Source: Phycisphaerae bacterium
Lineage (GTDB): Bacteria > Planctomycetota > Phycisphaerae > Sedimentisphaerales > Anaerobacaceae
NCBI GenBank assembly: GCA_030601745.1
Contig: JAUWBI010000021.1
Location: 1 to 44,146, forward strand
Direction: 5' to 3'
Length of the DNA: 44,146 bases
The notes beneath the pieces were generated by a model. It worked only from the letters and a program-made list of their open reading frames with translations, was not told where the DNA came from and did not search any database. Positions 32,077 to 40,636 of this stretch are shown piece after piece (the stretch's first letter is position 1; each line of letters starts with the position of its first letter). The position numbers and the translations under genes were made by a program.

Positions 32077-34017
32077 ATGAAGAAAGAACGCATCAATGAA
32101 ATCCTAACTCATATTAAAAACGTAAAAATAGCGGTCTACGGTGATTTCTGTATTGATGCTTATTGGCTGCTCGATGCTCGCGGCTCGGAAGTCTCGGTGG
32201 AAACCGGCCTGCAGGCCCGGGCGGTCGGCAAACATTACTATTCGCTCGGCGGTGCGTCAAACGTCGTAGCCAATATTGCCGCCCTTGAGCCGGCAACCAT
32301 CCAGGTCATAGGTGTTATTGGAGACGACATCTTCGGCAGAGAGCTGACACGCCAGCTTCACGATTTGGGAGTCGATACAACTTATCTGGTGGTTCAGAAG
32401 GAAAATTTCGATACCGTAACCTTTGGCAAGCCATACCTTGAGGGCAATGAAAAACCCCGTATCGACTTCGGCTTTTTCAACAAACGAGCCGAGGCAACCG
32501 ACCATGCCCTGCTAAACGGTATCCGTAGCGCCTTGCAAACTGCAGATGCGCTGATATTTAACCAACAAGTTCCCGGCAGTATCACAAATGAATCCTTCAT
32601 AGACCAGACCAACGACCTCTTCGGACGGTTTAACGACAGGATAGTCCTGCTGGATTCCCGGCACTACGGCCGCAAATTTGAGAACATCTATCGTAAAACG
32701 AACGATTTGGAGGCAGCCCGGTTAAACAATGTCGATGTTAAATCAGACGATGTCCTCACGTTGGCCGATGTGAGGAGATACACCCAAAATCTTTTTCAGC
32801 GCGCCGGCAAGCCTGTATTTGTAACCAGAGGTCCACGAGGCATCATAACCGTTGATTCCGAAGGCATCCACGAAGTTCCGGGTATTCAATTGATGAAAAA
32901 GCTCGATACAGTCGGAGCTGGTGACACGGTAACAAGCGCATTGGCTTTATGCCTGGGCGCAGGTGTTCGGCCCGCTGAGGCGGCTGAGTTCGCAAATTTT
33001 GCCGCCGCTGTCACTACACAAAAATTATTCCAGACCGGCACGGCTTCAGGTGCGGAAATCCTCGAAGTCGGTAAGGACGCCGACTATATCTACCAACCGG
33101 AACTTGCTTCCGACCGACGGCGAGCCCGTTATCTCGACAAGACCGAAATAGAATTTTGCTATGAATCAATACCGCTTGGGCAAATAAAACACGCCGTATT
33201 TGATAACGATGGAACCATCAGTACCCTACGACAGGGCTGGGAAAAAATAATGGCCCCTGTGATGATTAAGGCCATTCTCGGCGATAAGTACGAAACCGCC
33301 GACGAAACCCTTTACCATAAGGTGCGAAACCGTGTCGCCGATTATATCGACAAATCCACCGGCATTCAGACAATTGTGCAGATGGAAGCTCTCGTCGAAA
33401 TGGTCAGGGAATTCGGCGTCGTCGGGCCTGATAAAATCCTCGACAAATTCGGCTACAAGGAAATTTACAACCAGCACCTTATGGAGCTCGTCAACCGGCG
33501 AATCGAAAAATTCAAACGCGGCGAGCTCGACATCAATGACTACACAATCAAAGGGGCATTGGCATTGCTAAAAGAGCTGCGTCAAAAGGGCATAAAACTT
33601 TATCTGGCAAGCGGGACAGACCGCCGGGATGTAATCGCCGAGTCAAAAGCGCTTGGTTACGCAGAGCTTTTCGACGGCGGAATTTACGGGGGGCTGGGTG
33701 ATATACAGAGGTATTCCAAGAAGATGGTCATCGAAAGAATAATGACCGAAAATAATCTGCAGGGGCCGCAGCTCGCTGTCTTCGGCGATGGCCCCGTTGA
33801 GATGCGGGAATGCCGAAAAGGGGATGGGCTCGCCATTGGCATCGCAAGCGATGAAATCCGAAGGCACGGCCTGAACATTGAAAAACGCACACGTCTGGTC
33901 AAAGCCGGCGCACATATTATTGTCCCTGATTTCTCACAATACGATAAAATCATCAAATTATTGTTCCAGGGATTCGGGCCCCACTTTGAAAAAAATCCCA
34001 GAGCGGGAACCCAGTAG
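32077..34017 (+). CDS. PfkB sugar kinase fused to a HAD phosphatase
   Basis: The 646-aa protein has two enzymes. The N-terminal half (about 15-330) is a PfkB/ribokinase-like kinase of the HldE type. It has GDFCIDAYW, the GGASNVVANIAAL motif at residues 58-70, and the catalytic DTVGAGDT near residue 277. The C-terminal half (about 370-630) is a HAD hydrolase starting at VFDNDGTIS (nucleophile Asp near 375), with a helical cap, LASGTDRRD and FGDGPVEM. HldE proteins are usually fused to a nucleotidyltransferase instead, so this combination is unusual. It could phosphorylate one position of a sugar and dephosphorylate another. AAAGGT precedes the ATG, 18 bases after the previous gene. Confidence 0.85.
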   Translation: MKKERINEILTHIKNVKIAVYGDFCIDAYWLLDARGSEVSVETGLQARAVGKHYYSLGGASNVVANIAALEPATIQVIGVIGDDIFGRELTRQLHDLGVDTTYLVVQKENFDTVTFGKPYLEGNEKPRIDFGFFNKRAEATDHALLNGIRSALQTADALIFNQQVPGSITNESFIDQTNDLFGRFNDRIVLLDSRHYGRKFENIYRKTNDLEAARLNNVDVKSDDVLTLADVRRYTQNLFQRAGKPVFVTRGPRGIITVDSEGIHEVPGIQLMKKLDTVGAGDTVTSALALCLGAGVRPAEAAEFANFAAAVTTQKLFQTGTASGAEILEVGKDADYIYQPELASDRRRARYLDKTEIEFCYESIPLGQIKHAVFDNDGTISTLRQGWEKIMAPVMIKAILGDKYETADETLYHKVRNRVADYIDKSTGIQTIVQMEALVEMVREFGVVGPDKILDKFGYKEIYNQHLMELVNRRIEKFKRGELDINDYTIKGALALLKELRQKGIKLYLASGTDRRDVIAESKALGYAELFDGGIYGGLGDIQRYSKKMVIERIMTENNLQGPQLAVFGDGPVEMRECRKGDGLAIGIASDEIRRHGLNIEKRTRLVKAGAHIIVPDFSQYDKIIKLLFQGFGPHFEKNPRAGTQ

Positions 34018-34030
34018 CAAAGGTAACGTT

Positions 34031-35662
34031 ATGAGAGCAAAGCAAACGACACTGACAGTCACGTTGACCTGTCTGGGTCTGGCGGCTTTGGTCCTCGTCG
34101 GCGACTGCGCCAGGAAGAAGGAACGCAACAATGCGAGCAAACCAACAGCGGAGAAAATCGATTACGTCCGCCAATGCCTCGATGTGCTAATGGAGTACGG
34201 CACTGACCGATACGGCGAGAAGCATACACCCATCCTGGTCAGTATCCTGGATGTTCAGTCCCGCACCTGTCCCAAAAACCCGGAAAAGCTTGAGGAACAA
34301 TGGCGGGTTGAGCGACGAGGCCGACGAAACCCCGCAGGGGCGAATATGCTGATGGATCAGCCGACCCTGAAGACGATGCTTCTTCTGTCCAGAGTAACCG
34401 GAAACGACAAGTATGCAAAATTCGCGCGCACTTATATGGATTATTATATGAAGAATCTCGTCGATGAAAAAAACTTTTTCTGGTGGGGCTGGCACCGGCA
34501 CTATGACGTGTACCAGGAGGAAATGACCGGCCACAAGGGCAACCATCATGAGCTCCACGCCACACACTGTATCGCGTGGGACGAGCTGTGGGCGGTAAAC
34601 CCGCAAGCGGTTCGCAAAGAAATTGAGGCCATCTGGAAATGGCATGTAATCGACAAGAAAACAGGCGAAATCAACCGTCATGGTGACGCCAGGCGGGGCT
34701 GTGACTTCAGCATGAGCGGAGCATCATTCATCCACGCATTCGCCTTCCTTTATACCAGAATGAAAGAAAAGATTTGGTTAGACCGCGCCAGGCTTGTTGC
34801 GAGTTATTACTGGGACCAGCGAAACAAAGAGACCAATCTTTTTCCCGAACGGCCCAATGCCGGAAAGAACCGTTTTGACGGCATCCGTTTCACCACCAAC
34901 ATCACAGGTTTGCATTGTCACGCATTGCTCAAGGCCTACGAAATGACCGGCGTTGAAATCTTCAAAGATTACGCAGTGGCGTATCTCAAAGCCTACGCCA
35001 AATATGGGTTTGATGAGAAGACGGGGAAGTTCTGGGGGTCTCTTAATCTGGATGGCACGCCGGTGCCGGGGCCAAGGGTAAAGGCAGGAGCTGAAGGAAC
35101 ACCAAGCCATGATTATGCCAAAGAGGAGCCTCGCGGCCACCTCGACCTCTGGGGTCCTTACGTCATAAACTATCAATTTGCGCTCTACACCGCGCAGGCC
35201 TATGCCTACGCCTACGACCTGACGAAGGAGGAAATCTTCCTGACCACGGCAAAACGCTTCGCCGACTGGATTGAGAAGGAGCTTCCTCCGCGAAAATGCC
35301 TGGAAGAGTGCTGGTACGAGGGGTACGCCAAACAGTACGCCCCACACGGCACCTACGCGGACAAGTACGGCCGGACTATTTCGTTCTTTATCCATCTGTA
35401 CGTTTTGACGAAGGAGGACAGATACCTGAAGCTGGCAAGAGAAGTGGCGAACGAAGCCATTTCCAGGCTCTACTTCAAAGGACTTTTCCGCGGCCATCCC
35501 GCCAAGCCCTATTATGAGGCGACGGACGGCGTAGGGTTCCTGCTCTATGCTCTATTGGAACTTGACCAGGTAGAGAAGCACCCGAATGAGGTGTTGGCGA
35601 AGCAGGCCATACTTATTGGCAAAGGAAAGGACAAGGTGCGTATCGGCCTTGATAACTGGTGA
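34031..35662 (+). CDS. Exported (alpha/alpha)n-barrel protein, possible polysaccharide lyase
   Basis: This 543-aa protein starts at the ATG at 34031, which gives an export signal (MRAKQTTLTVTLTCLGLAALVLVG). A Cys follows at about 27, but the lipobox is poor (VGDC). The mature part has the repeated helical-hairpin style of six- or seven-fold alpha barrels. Stretches include MLLLSRVTGNDKYAKFA, HHELHATHCIAWDELWAVN, SGASFIHAFAFLYTRMKEK, TGLHCHALLKAYEMTG and YGRTISFFIHLYVLTKED. The HGDARRGCDFSMSG segment is rich in potential catalytic His and Asp. Proteins like this in planctomycetes are annotated only loosely; a glycosidase or lyase is likely but unproven. The gene starts 13 bases after the kinase-phosphatase gene. 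Confidence 0.75.
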   Translation: MRAKQTTLTVTLTCLGLAALVLVGDCARKKERNNASKPTAEKIDYVRQCLDVLMEYGTDRYGEKHTPILVSILDVQSRTCPKNPEKLEEQWRVERRGRRNPAGANMLMDQPTLKTMLLLSRVTGNDKYAKFARTYMDYYMKNLVDEKNFFWWGWHRHYDVYQEEMTGHKGNHHELHATHCIAWDELWAVNPQAVRKEIEAIWKWHVIDKKTGEINRHGDARRGCDFSMSGASFIHAFAFLYTRMKEKIWLDRARLVASYYWDQRNKETNLFPERPNAGKNRFDGIRFTTNITGLHCHALLKAYEMTGVEIFKDYAVAYLKAYAKYGFDEKTGKFWGSLNLDGTPVPGPRVKAGAEGTPSHDYAKEEPRGHLDLWGPYVINYQFALYTAQAYAYAYDLTKEEIFLTTAKRFADWIEKELPPRKCLEECWYEGYAKQYAPHGTYADKYGRTISFFIHLYVLTKEDRYLKLAREVANEAISRLYFKGLFRGHPAKPYYEATDGVGFLLYALLELDQVEKHPNEVLAKQAILIGKGKDKVRIGLDNW

Positions 35663-35709
35663 TGACTTTTCCCAAACAGCTTGGATGGTTTCCAAATATC
35701 GAGGAGAGG

Positions 35710-36936
35710 TCATTTAGTTTCATTGAGCCAGATGTCCAATCGCGGTGTTTCCCAATTGTAAGGTTTTCCCAGAATGTCATAATCACCATCCCCATCCAGG
35801 TCGGCAATCCTGGACTCGTGTAAAGCAATTCCGCTTGAAACCAGCAGCGTTTCAAAATTACCTTTGCCGTCGCCCAATAAAATCAAATTCTTGGCGTCCG
35901 GGTTTTTGCCGTACAAGCGCATTTCCGCCACCCAGATGTCAAGATTGTCATCGCCGTTAAAATCAATGACCGCTAACGAGTGGCCGCAGTCTACCTCTTT
36001 AATCAACTTTTTGCTGACCCAGGTGCCTTTTTTCCATTCGTACATCATCATCGGGGCCCAACCGTCTCCTACGACCAGGACGACTTCCGGCCGACCGCCC
36101 TTAATCAACTGTCCGGCCGCTGAACGCGTGAACGCATAGCCGGCATCGATAATGTTCGGTGTATAATTAGTTCCACCGTTATGTTTAAACCAGCGGCCGC
36201 CGCCAACTATGTCAAGTTTACCATCACCGTCAATGTCTGCTTTAGCCAGTCCCTCATGTTCGTTGACTGCTTTAAACCCGGGATATGTTCCCCACTGCTT
36301 TACTTCACTGTCTTTGCTCCAGGAGTAAATCTCCGTGCACTGCCAGGATTTAGCTTTCTTAGGATTTTTCGGAATTTCGGCGATATATAGTTTACAGGCA
36401 CCCTGGTTCCAGAATACAAGTTCCGTTCGTCCGTCACCGTCAAAGTCGCCGAATATTTGGTCGTGGTGTTTTCTCCCGCCAAAATTTTTGATTTCGCGAC
36501 GCTTCCACGGGGTCTTGGGACTATACTTCGGGTATGGATTTTCCCACCACCAGACTCTGTTACTTCGCGAGTCGCCTCCGAAGACTATATCGAGGTCTCC
36601 GTCTGCGTCGATATCGTGGAAGTCCGCCCCCGCTTCGATATGCAGGGCTTCATCATCGACCACGTATTTTGTCCATCCATCTGGACCTCGACGATACCAG
36701 ACAACCGACGGTGATTTAGTGCGCTCGGTGATGACAAAGTCGTTGATACCGTCTTTATCGACATCCAGCACAAGACTCGAAGTCTGCTGGTCTCCGGAGT
36801 TAGGCACAGGGAGGTCTCCCTTTACCGTCGAGAGGTGTTTCCAGCTAACAGTGTCTGCCTTTTGTGAAGCTGAACTACACGCAGTAAGCCAGCTTACAGT
36901 AATTATGACGCTGATTATTAAGATTCTTGGTTTCAC
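35710..36936 (-). CDS. FG-GAP/VCBS-repeat lipoprotein
   Basis: This 408-aa protein begins with a lipoprotein signal (ISVIITVSWLTAC, lipobox LTAC) and then contains repeated calcium-binding beta-propeller blades of FG-GAP/VCBS type. Each has a DxDxDG-like loop, for example DVDKDGINDF, DIDADGDLDIVFGG, DFDGDGRTELVF, DIDGDGKLDIVGGG, DFNGDDNLDIWVA and DLDGDGDYDILG. Such propellers bind ligands or partner proteins at the cell surface and are common in planctomycetes. The start is GTG at 36936, with AAGGAGG seven bases upstream. It converges with the secreted barrel gene. Confidence 0.9.
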   Translation of the reverse strand: MKPRILIISVIITVSWLTACSSASQKADTVSWKHLSTVKGDLPVPNSGDQQTSSLVLDVDKDGINDFVITERTKSPSVVWYRRGPDGWTKYVVDDEALHIEAGADFHDIDADGDLDIVFGGDSRSNRVWWWENPYPKYSPKTPWKRREIKNFGGRKHHDQIFGDFDGDGRTELVFWNQGACKLYIAEIPKNPKKAKSWQCTEIYSWSKDSEVKQWGTYPGFKAVNEHEGLAKADIDGDGKLDIVGGGRWFKHNGGTNYTPNIIDAGYAFTRSAAGQLIKGGRPEVVLVVGDGWAPMMMYEWKKGTWVSKKLIKEVDCGHSLAVIDFNGDDNLDIWVAEMRLYGKNPDAKNLILLGDGKGNFETLLVSSGIALHESRIADLDGDGDYDILGKPYNWETPRLDIWLNETK

Positions 36937-37133
36937 GACAAAACCTCCTTATCGCAGGGCGTTCCAGAAGGACGCCGGGTGACAGACATTCGGTAAAATC
37001 GCCGGAGTTGTCTAATCATCGTAATACCCGAATCGCTTGCTCAGTACAGCTTTTTTTGTGTTTTTGTGAAAATATTTGTGGCTGCTGATTTAGAAAAATG
37101 ACAGCCGGGCAAGTCCATAAATGACGCAGCAAA

Positions 37134-37616
37134 TTAAGCAGAATCAATTTCATCTAATGAGTCGAGCTCATCCAGTAATGAATCGGAATCACCCTCTAAT
37201 TCGTCGAGCTCGTCCAGCTCTATAAATGACTCAAAGTCATCGGCTGCTGAATTGCCTGTTGACACACTCTCTTGTGGCAAGGCTTGTGCGGCCAACTCAG
37301 GCTCGGCGATGTCTTTGGGCTCTCCGTCAATCTGGAGTACAAATTTTAAAGGGCCCACTTCGATATAATCGCCTGCTCGAATCACCGCTTCATCAATACG
37401 CTTACCGTTGACGTAAGTGCCGTTCCGCGAGCCAAGGTCGCGAATTTTCAATACCCCTTCGTCACGGTTGAGCTGACAGTGCCTTCTGGAAACCGACATA
37501 AGGGGAATACGTAAATCGCAATCATGCCGCCGACCGATGACCGTGACGCCGCTCGACAGAGAGAATGCTTTCTGTGAGTTGTTCTTTTTGAGCAGAACCA
37601 AATTTACATCCATCAT
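37134..37616 (-). CDS. FHA-domain protein with acidic tail
   Basis: This 160-aa cytoplasmic protein has one forkhead-associated domain (about residues 3-95). It carries VTVIGRRHDCDLRIP, VSRRHCQL and LGSRNGTYVNGKRI, the residues that bind phosphothreonine. The C-terminal third is acidic and low complexity (LDELDELEGDSDSLLDELDSLDEID). FHA modules usually read serine/threonine kinase signals; no kinase gene is in the window. The start is ATG at 37616 or the adjacent ATG at 37613, preceded by GAGGAAGG. Upstream 37617-37864 holds the thrS promoter on the other strand. Confidence 0.88.
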   Translation of the reverse strand: MMDVNLVLLKKNNSQKAFSLSSGVTVIGRRHDCDLRIPLMSVSRRHCQLNRDEGVLKIRDLGSRNGTYVNGKRIDEAVIRAGDYIEVGPLKFVLQIDGEPKDIAEPELAAQALPQESVSTGNSAADDFESFIELDELDELEGDSDSLLDELDSLDEIDSA

Positions 37617-37664
37617 ACCTTCCTCACCGTTAATTTAGGCCTTGCCTCAACTATTGGGCTCCCA

Positions 37665-37685
37665 TTTTGCGAGGGCCCCGCAAAA
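37665..37685. repeat. Hairpin TTTTGCG/CGCAAAA near the FHA gene start
   Basis: TTTTGCG (37665-37671) pairs with CGCAAAA (37679-37685) around a GC-rich loop. A similar CCATTTTGC...GCAAAA structure occurs near 40574-40600 before rpmI. It may be a small repeat family or a leader structure; there is no T-run for a terminator. Confidence 0.4.
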
Positions 37686-37773
37686 AGCCACAAAACGAGA
37701 ACCCGGCAAAATGAAGTCCCCATTATTATACAAGAAAAAGCGGCATATTGCAACAAATAAAATCAGACGATAA

Positions 37774-37802
37774 TTGACAATTGACAATTGACAATTTATA
37801 AT
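37774..37802 (+). promoter_or_regulatory. Consensus sigma-70 promoter for thrS
   Basis: TTGACA (37774-37779) and TATAAT (37797-37802) are both perfect hexamers at 17-base spacing. The -35 is the first of three tandem TTGACAA units (37774-37794), so the promoter is embedded in a short tandem repeat. It would drive thrS, about 60 bases downstream, and probably infC. Confidence 0.7.
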
Positions 37803-37864
37803 TCAATAATCGATACTCAGTAATCAATAATCGATGGAATGGATTGGTAATATCGGACGGATTT

Positions 37865-39793
37865 ATGGCAAAAGTAACACTGCTGGATGGCAGCACATTA
37901 GAAACTGCTGACGGCATAACCGCAAAGCAATTGGCAGAGCAAATTGGGCCGGGACTGGCAAAAGCAGCCATAGCAGCGCGAGTAAATGGGCAATTGGTAG
38001 ATTTATCCACGCCTGTAAATGGCGATGCCGCCGTTCAAATCATCACCCCCGAAGATGACGAAGGTCTTGAAATAATGCGGCATAGCTGCGCCCACATAAT
38101 GGCCGAGGCGATATGCAGTATCTGGCCGGACACGAAGCTGGTCTACGGCCCAACCGTTGAAGACGGATTTTACTATGATATCGACCTTGATGAATCGATT
38201 CGCCCGGACGATTTCGAACGTATAGAAGAAAAGATGCGCGAAATCATCAAGGCCGACAAACCATTTGTTCGCAAAGAGAAGACCCGAACCGAGGCCCTGG
38301 ACAAACTGGCCGGAGACAAATATAAAACCGATAATATAAGCCACACAGACAGTAACATTATTAGTTTCTATTCGCACGGAGACGGCTTTGAGGATTTGTG
38401 CCGGGGCCCGCATCTGCCCAGCACCGGCAGAGTCGGAAGCTTTAAGATTATGTCCGTGGCCGGAGCCTATTGGCACGGTGACCCAACGCAAAAAATGCTC
38501 CAGCGGGTCTATGGCACCGCTTGGCCAACCAAAAAAGACCTTGACGACTACCTGTATAGATTGGAGGAGGCAAAAAAACGTGACCACCGGGTATTAGGCA
38601 GGCAGCTGGATTTATTTAGTTTCAACGAAGCCGGCCCCGGCTTTGCATTCATTCACGCAAAAGGAATGATTATCTGGAACACCATAGTGGGCTTCTGGCG
38701 CGGTGTGCACAATAAATACGGCTATCAGGAAATCCAGACACCTATCATTCTCAACGAAGAGCTATGGCACAGGAGCGGCCATTGGGACAATTACAAAGAG
38801 AATATGTACTTTACCAGTTTCGACGACACCAGCTATGCGATAAAGCCGATGAATTGTCCCGGCGGATGTTTGGTTTATAAGACCCGGCAACATTCATATC
38901 GCGAATTTCCGCTGCGCGTCGCCGAGCTTGGCCTGGTGCATCGACACGAGGCCAGCGGCGTTATGCACGGTCTTTTCAGGGTAAGGCAGTTCACCCAGGA
39001 TGATGCCCATATTTTCTGCACCCCCGAGCAGATAGAGTCCGAGATAATAGGGGTCATTGGCCTTACCTTCGAGATATATAAGGCCTTCGGGTTCGAAGAT
39101 TACCGCATTGAGCTGTCAACCAAACCCGAAAAGCACATAGGTTCGGACGAGATTTGGGATGTTGCCACAAATGCCCTCAAAAACGCCCTCAGGCACAAAA
39201 CAATTGAATACAAAATCAACGAAGGCGATGGCGCGTTTTACGGGCCCAAAATAGATTTTCATATAAGGGATTGCCTGAAAAGGTCCTGGCAGCTCGGCAC
39301 AATTCAACTGGATTTTTGGATGCCGGAGCGCTTCGGCCTGGTTTATACCGACAGAGACAACACCGAGAAAACGCCGGTTATGATTCACAGAGCGGTTTTG
39401 GGCTCTTTCGAGCGCTTTATCGGCATTCTTATAGAACACTATGGCGGCAATCTGCCTCTATGGCTTTCGCCCGAGCAGGTAAGAATCCTGCCCATAAGTG
39501 AAAAAAGCAATGATTACGCCAAAATCATTGAAGATAAGCTCAAAGACGCACAATTGCGATGCAGTTGCGACCTGTCGAACGAAAAAATAAATGCTAAAAT
39601 TGCCAGAGCACACAGCCAAAAGTTACCCTGTATGTTGGTAGTCGGCCCTAAAGAGTCCCGGTCCAATACCGTCAATGTAAGAATTCGAGGAGATAAAGAA
39701 ACCAGAACAGTAGAGATTGACGAGTTTTTAAGAATGGCAAAACGCAAAATTGCCGATAAAAAAATAGATTTAGCGTTTGAAATCGATGATTGA
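37865..39793 (+). CDS. thrS: Threonine--tRNA ligase
   Basis: It charges tRNA-Thr with threonine and edits mischarged serine. The 642-aa protein has a TGS domain (about 1-62), the second editing domain with HxxxH in HSCAHIMAEAI, and a class II catalytic core. The core includes MNCPGGCLVY with the zinc-binding Cys, HRHEASGVMHGLFRVRQFTQDDAH, and the motif 3 region (VMIHRAVLGSFERFIGILIEHYGG). A C-terminal anticodon-binding domain follows. The ATG at 37865 has GGACGG upstream and gives the normal N-terminus; an in-frame TTG at 37844 is less likely. It leads the conserved thrS-infC-rpmI-rplT-pheS cluster and has a consensus promoter. Confidence 0.97.
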   Translation: MAKVTLLDGSTLETADGITAKQLAEQIGPGLAKAAIAARVNGQLVDLSTPVNGDAAVQIITPEDDEGLEIMRHSCAHIMAEAICSIWPDTKLVYGPTVEDGFYYDIDLDESIRPDDFERIEEKMREIIKADKPFVRKEKTRTEALDKLAGDKYKTDNISHTDSNIISFYSHGDGFEDLCRGPHLPSTGRVGSFKIMSVAGAYWHGDPTQKMLQRVYGTAWPTKKDLDDYLYRLEEAKKRDHRVLGRQLDLFSFNEAGPGFAFIHAKGMIIWNTIVGFWRGVHNKYGYQEIQTPIILNEELWHRSGHWDNYKENMYFTSFDDTSYAIKPMNCPGGCLVYKTRQHSYREFPLRVAELGLVHRHEASGVMHGLFRVRQFTQDDAHIFCTPEQIESEIIGVIGLTFEIYKAFGFEDYRIELSTKPEKHIGSDEIWDVATNALKNALRHKTIEYKINEGDGAFYGPKIDFHIRDCLKRSWQLGTIQLDFWMPERFGLVYTDRDNTEKTPVMIHRAVLGSFERFIGILIEHYGGNLPLWLSPEQVRILPISEKSNDYAKIIEDKLKDAQLRCSCDLSNEKINAKIARAHSQKLPCMLVVGPKESRSNTVNVRIRGDKETRTVEIDEFLRMAKRKIADKKIDLAFEIDD

Positions 39794-39867
39794 TAATTGA
39801 TAATTGGAAAAGACATTAAAAATAGTCAATTATTTTAGTTCTTTTTAGAAAGGTAAGGTGGTGCACA

Positions 39868-40383
39868 ATCAGTAAACGAGGTTTAAGGGTAAATGGGGGA
39901 ATTCGGGTTGAGACAGTTCGGCTAATCGACGAGTCAAACAATCAAGTAGGAATCGTAGACACACACGAAGCAATGAGCAGAGCCCGTGAGGTCGGCTTAG
40001 ACCTTGTGGAAGTTGCCCCCACAAGCAACCCGCCGGTTTGCCGGATAATGGATTATGGCAAGTGGCTGTATCAGCAAAAACGCAAGATTCGCGAGGCCCA
40101 TAAAAAAAGCCAACGCCATAGTACAACGCTGAAGGAAATCAGGCTCAGGCCCGAAACCGACAAGCACGACCTGGATATCAAGCTCAATCACGCCCGTGAA
40201 TTCCTGGAAAAAGGCCACAAGGTACAGTTCACGATGTTCTTCCGCGGACGCCAGATGCTCCACAAAGACCATGGCTATGCGATGCTCGAGCAAATTACTG
40301 AATTGTTGCAGGATTTAGCTAAGGTCGAACGGCCAGGCAGAATGGCTGGAAGGCGTATGACTTTATTACTTGTGCCCAAATAA
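39868..40383 (+). CDS. infC: Translation initiation factor IF-3 with an ATC start codon
   Basis: IF-3 controls start-codon selection and ribosome recycling. The 171-aa protein reads SKRGLRVNGGIRVETVRLIDE in the N-terminal domain, RIMDYGKWLYQQKRKIREAHK in the linker, and the C-terminal domain IRLRPETDKHDLDIKLNHAREFL with FRGRQM. In this frame there is no ATG, GTG or TTG upstream of the internal ATG at 39973 until the stop at 39823. That ATG would delete most of the N-terminal domain. ATC at 39868 follows a good Shine-Dalgarno (AAGGTGG within 39851-39861). IF-3 genes are known to use rare starts such as AUU for autoregulation, so ATC is the best start. Confidence 0.9.
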   Translation: MSKRGLRVNGGIRVETVRLIDESNNQVGIVDTHEAMSRAREVGLDLVEVAPTSNPPVCRIMDYGKWLYQQKRKIREAHKKSQRHSTTLKEIRLRPETDKHDLDIKLNHAREFLEKGHKVQFTMFFRGRQMLHKDHGYAMLEQITELLQDLAKVERPGRMAGRRMTLLLVPK

Positions 40384-40472
40384 TTCGTATCTCGCAAAGT
40401 GTGATATTGATGACTGATTACTGATATACGAAATCTGCCATTGTGCCTTGCTGTAAAACGGGTGGTTCGCCA

Positions 40473-40503
40473 AAAAATCGCAAGTCGATTTTTCATTTTT
40501 TTT
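40473..40503 (+). terminator. AT-rich intrinsic terminator between infC and rpmI
   Basis: AAAAATCG (40473-40480) pairs with CGATTTTT (40486-40493) across a five-base loop, followed by CA and eight T residues (40496-40503). The stem is weak, so readthrough is likely. Confidence 0.5.
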
Positions 40504-40525
40504 AGAGAATTTGCACCTTATTGCA

Positions 40526-40554
40526 TTGACCGGTAGCTGCAAATAACGTAAACT
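40526..40554 (+). promoter_or_regulatory. Candidate promoter before rpmI
   Basis: TTGACC (40526-40531) and TAAACT (40549-40554) have 17-base spacing; the -10 matches consensus at four positions. Together with the preceding terminator it would let rpmI-rplT-pheS be expressed separately from thrS-infC. Confidence 0.5.
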
Positions 40555-40636
40555 GTCGACTTTATATTTTTGGGCCCCATTTTGCAGCGTATTGCAAAAG
40601 GGCGACCTTTTCGATCGTTCTGAAGGAACCAGTTAA

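Noticed and set aside
33878-34030. Extended N-terminus for the exported barrel protein
   Set aside because: It would overlap the kinase-phosphatase gene by 140 bases and bury the export signal; the ATG at 34031 has a clean signal peptide.
37765-37830. Repetitive AATTGACAATTGACAA and AATCGAT stretches as an origin or iterons
   Set aside because: Only three short units are present, with no DnaA boxes or replication gene nearby; a promoter explains them better.
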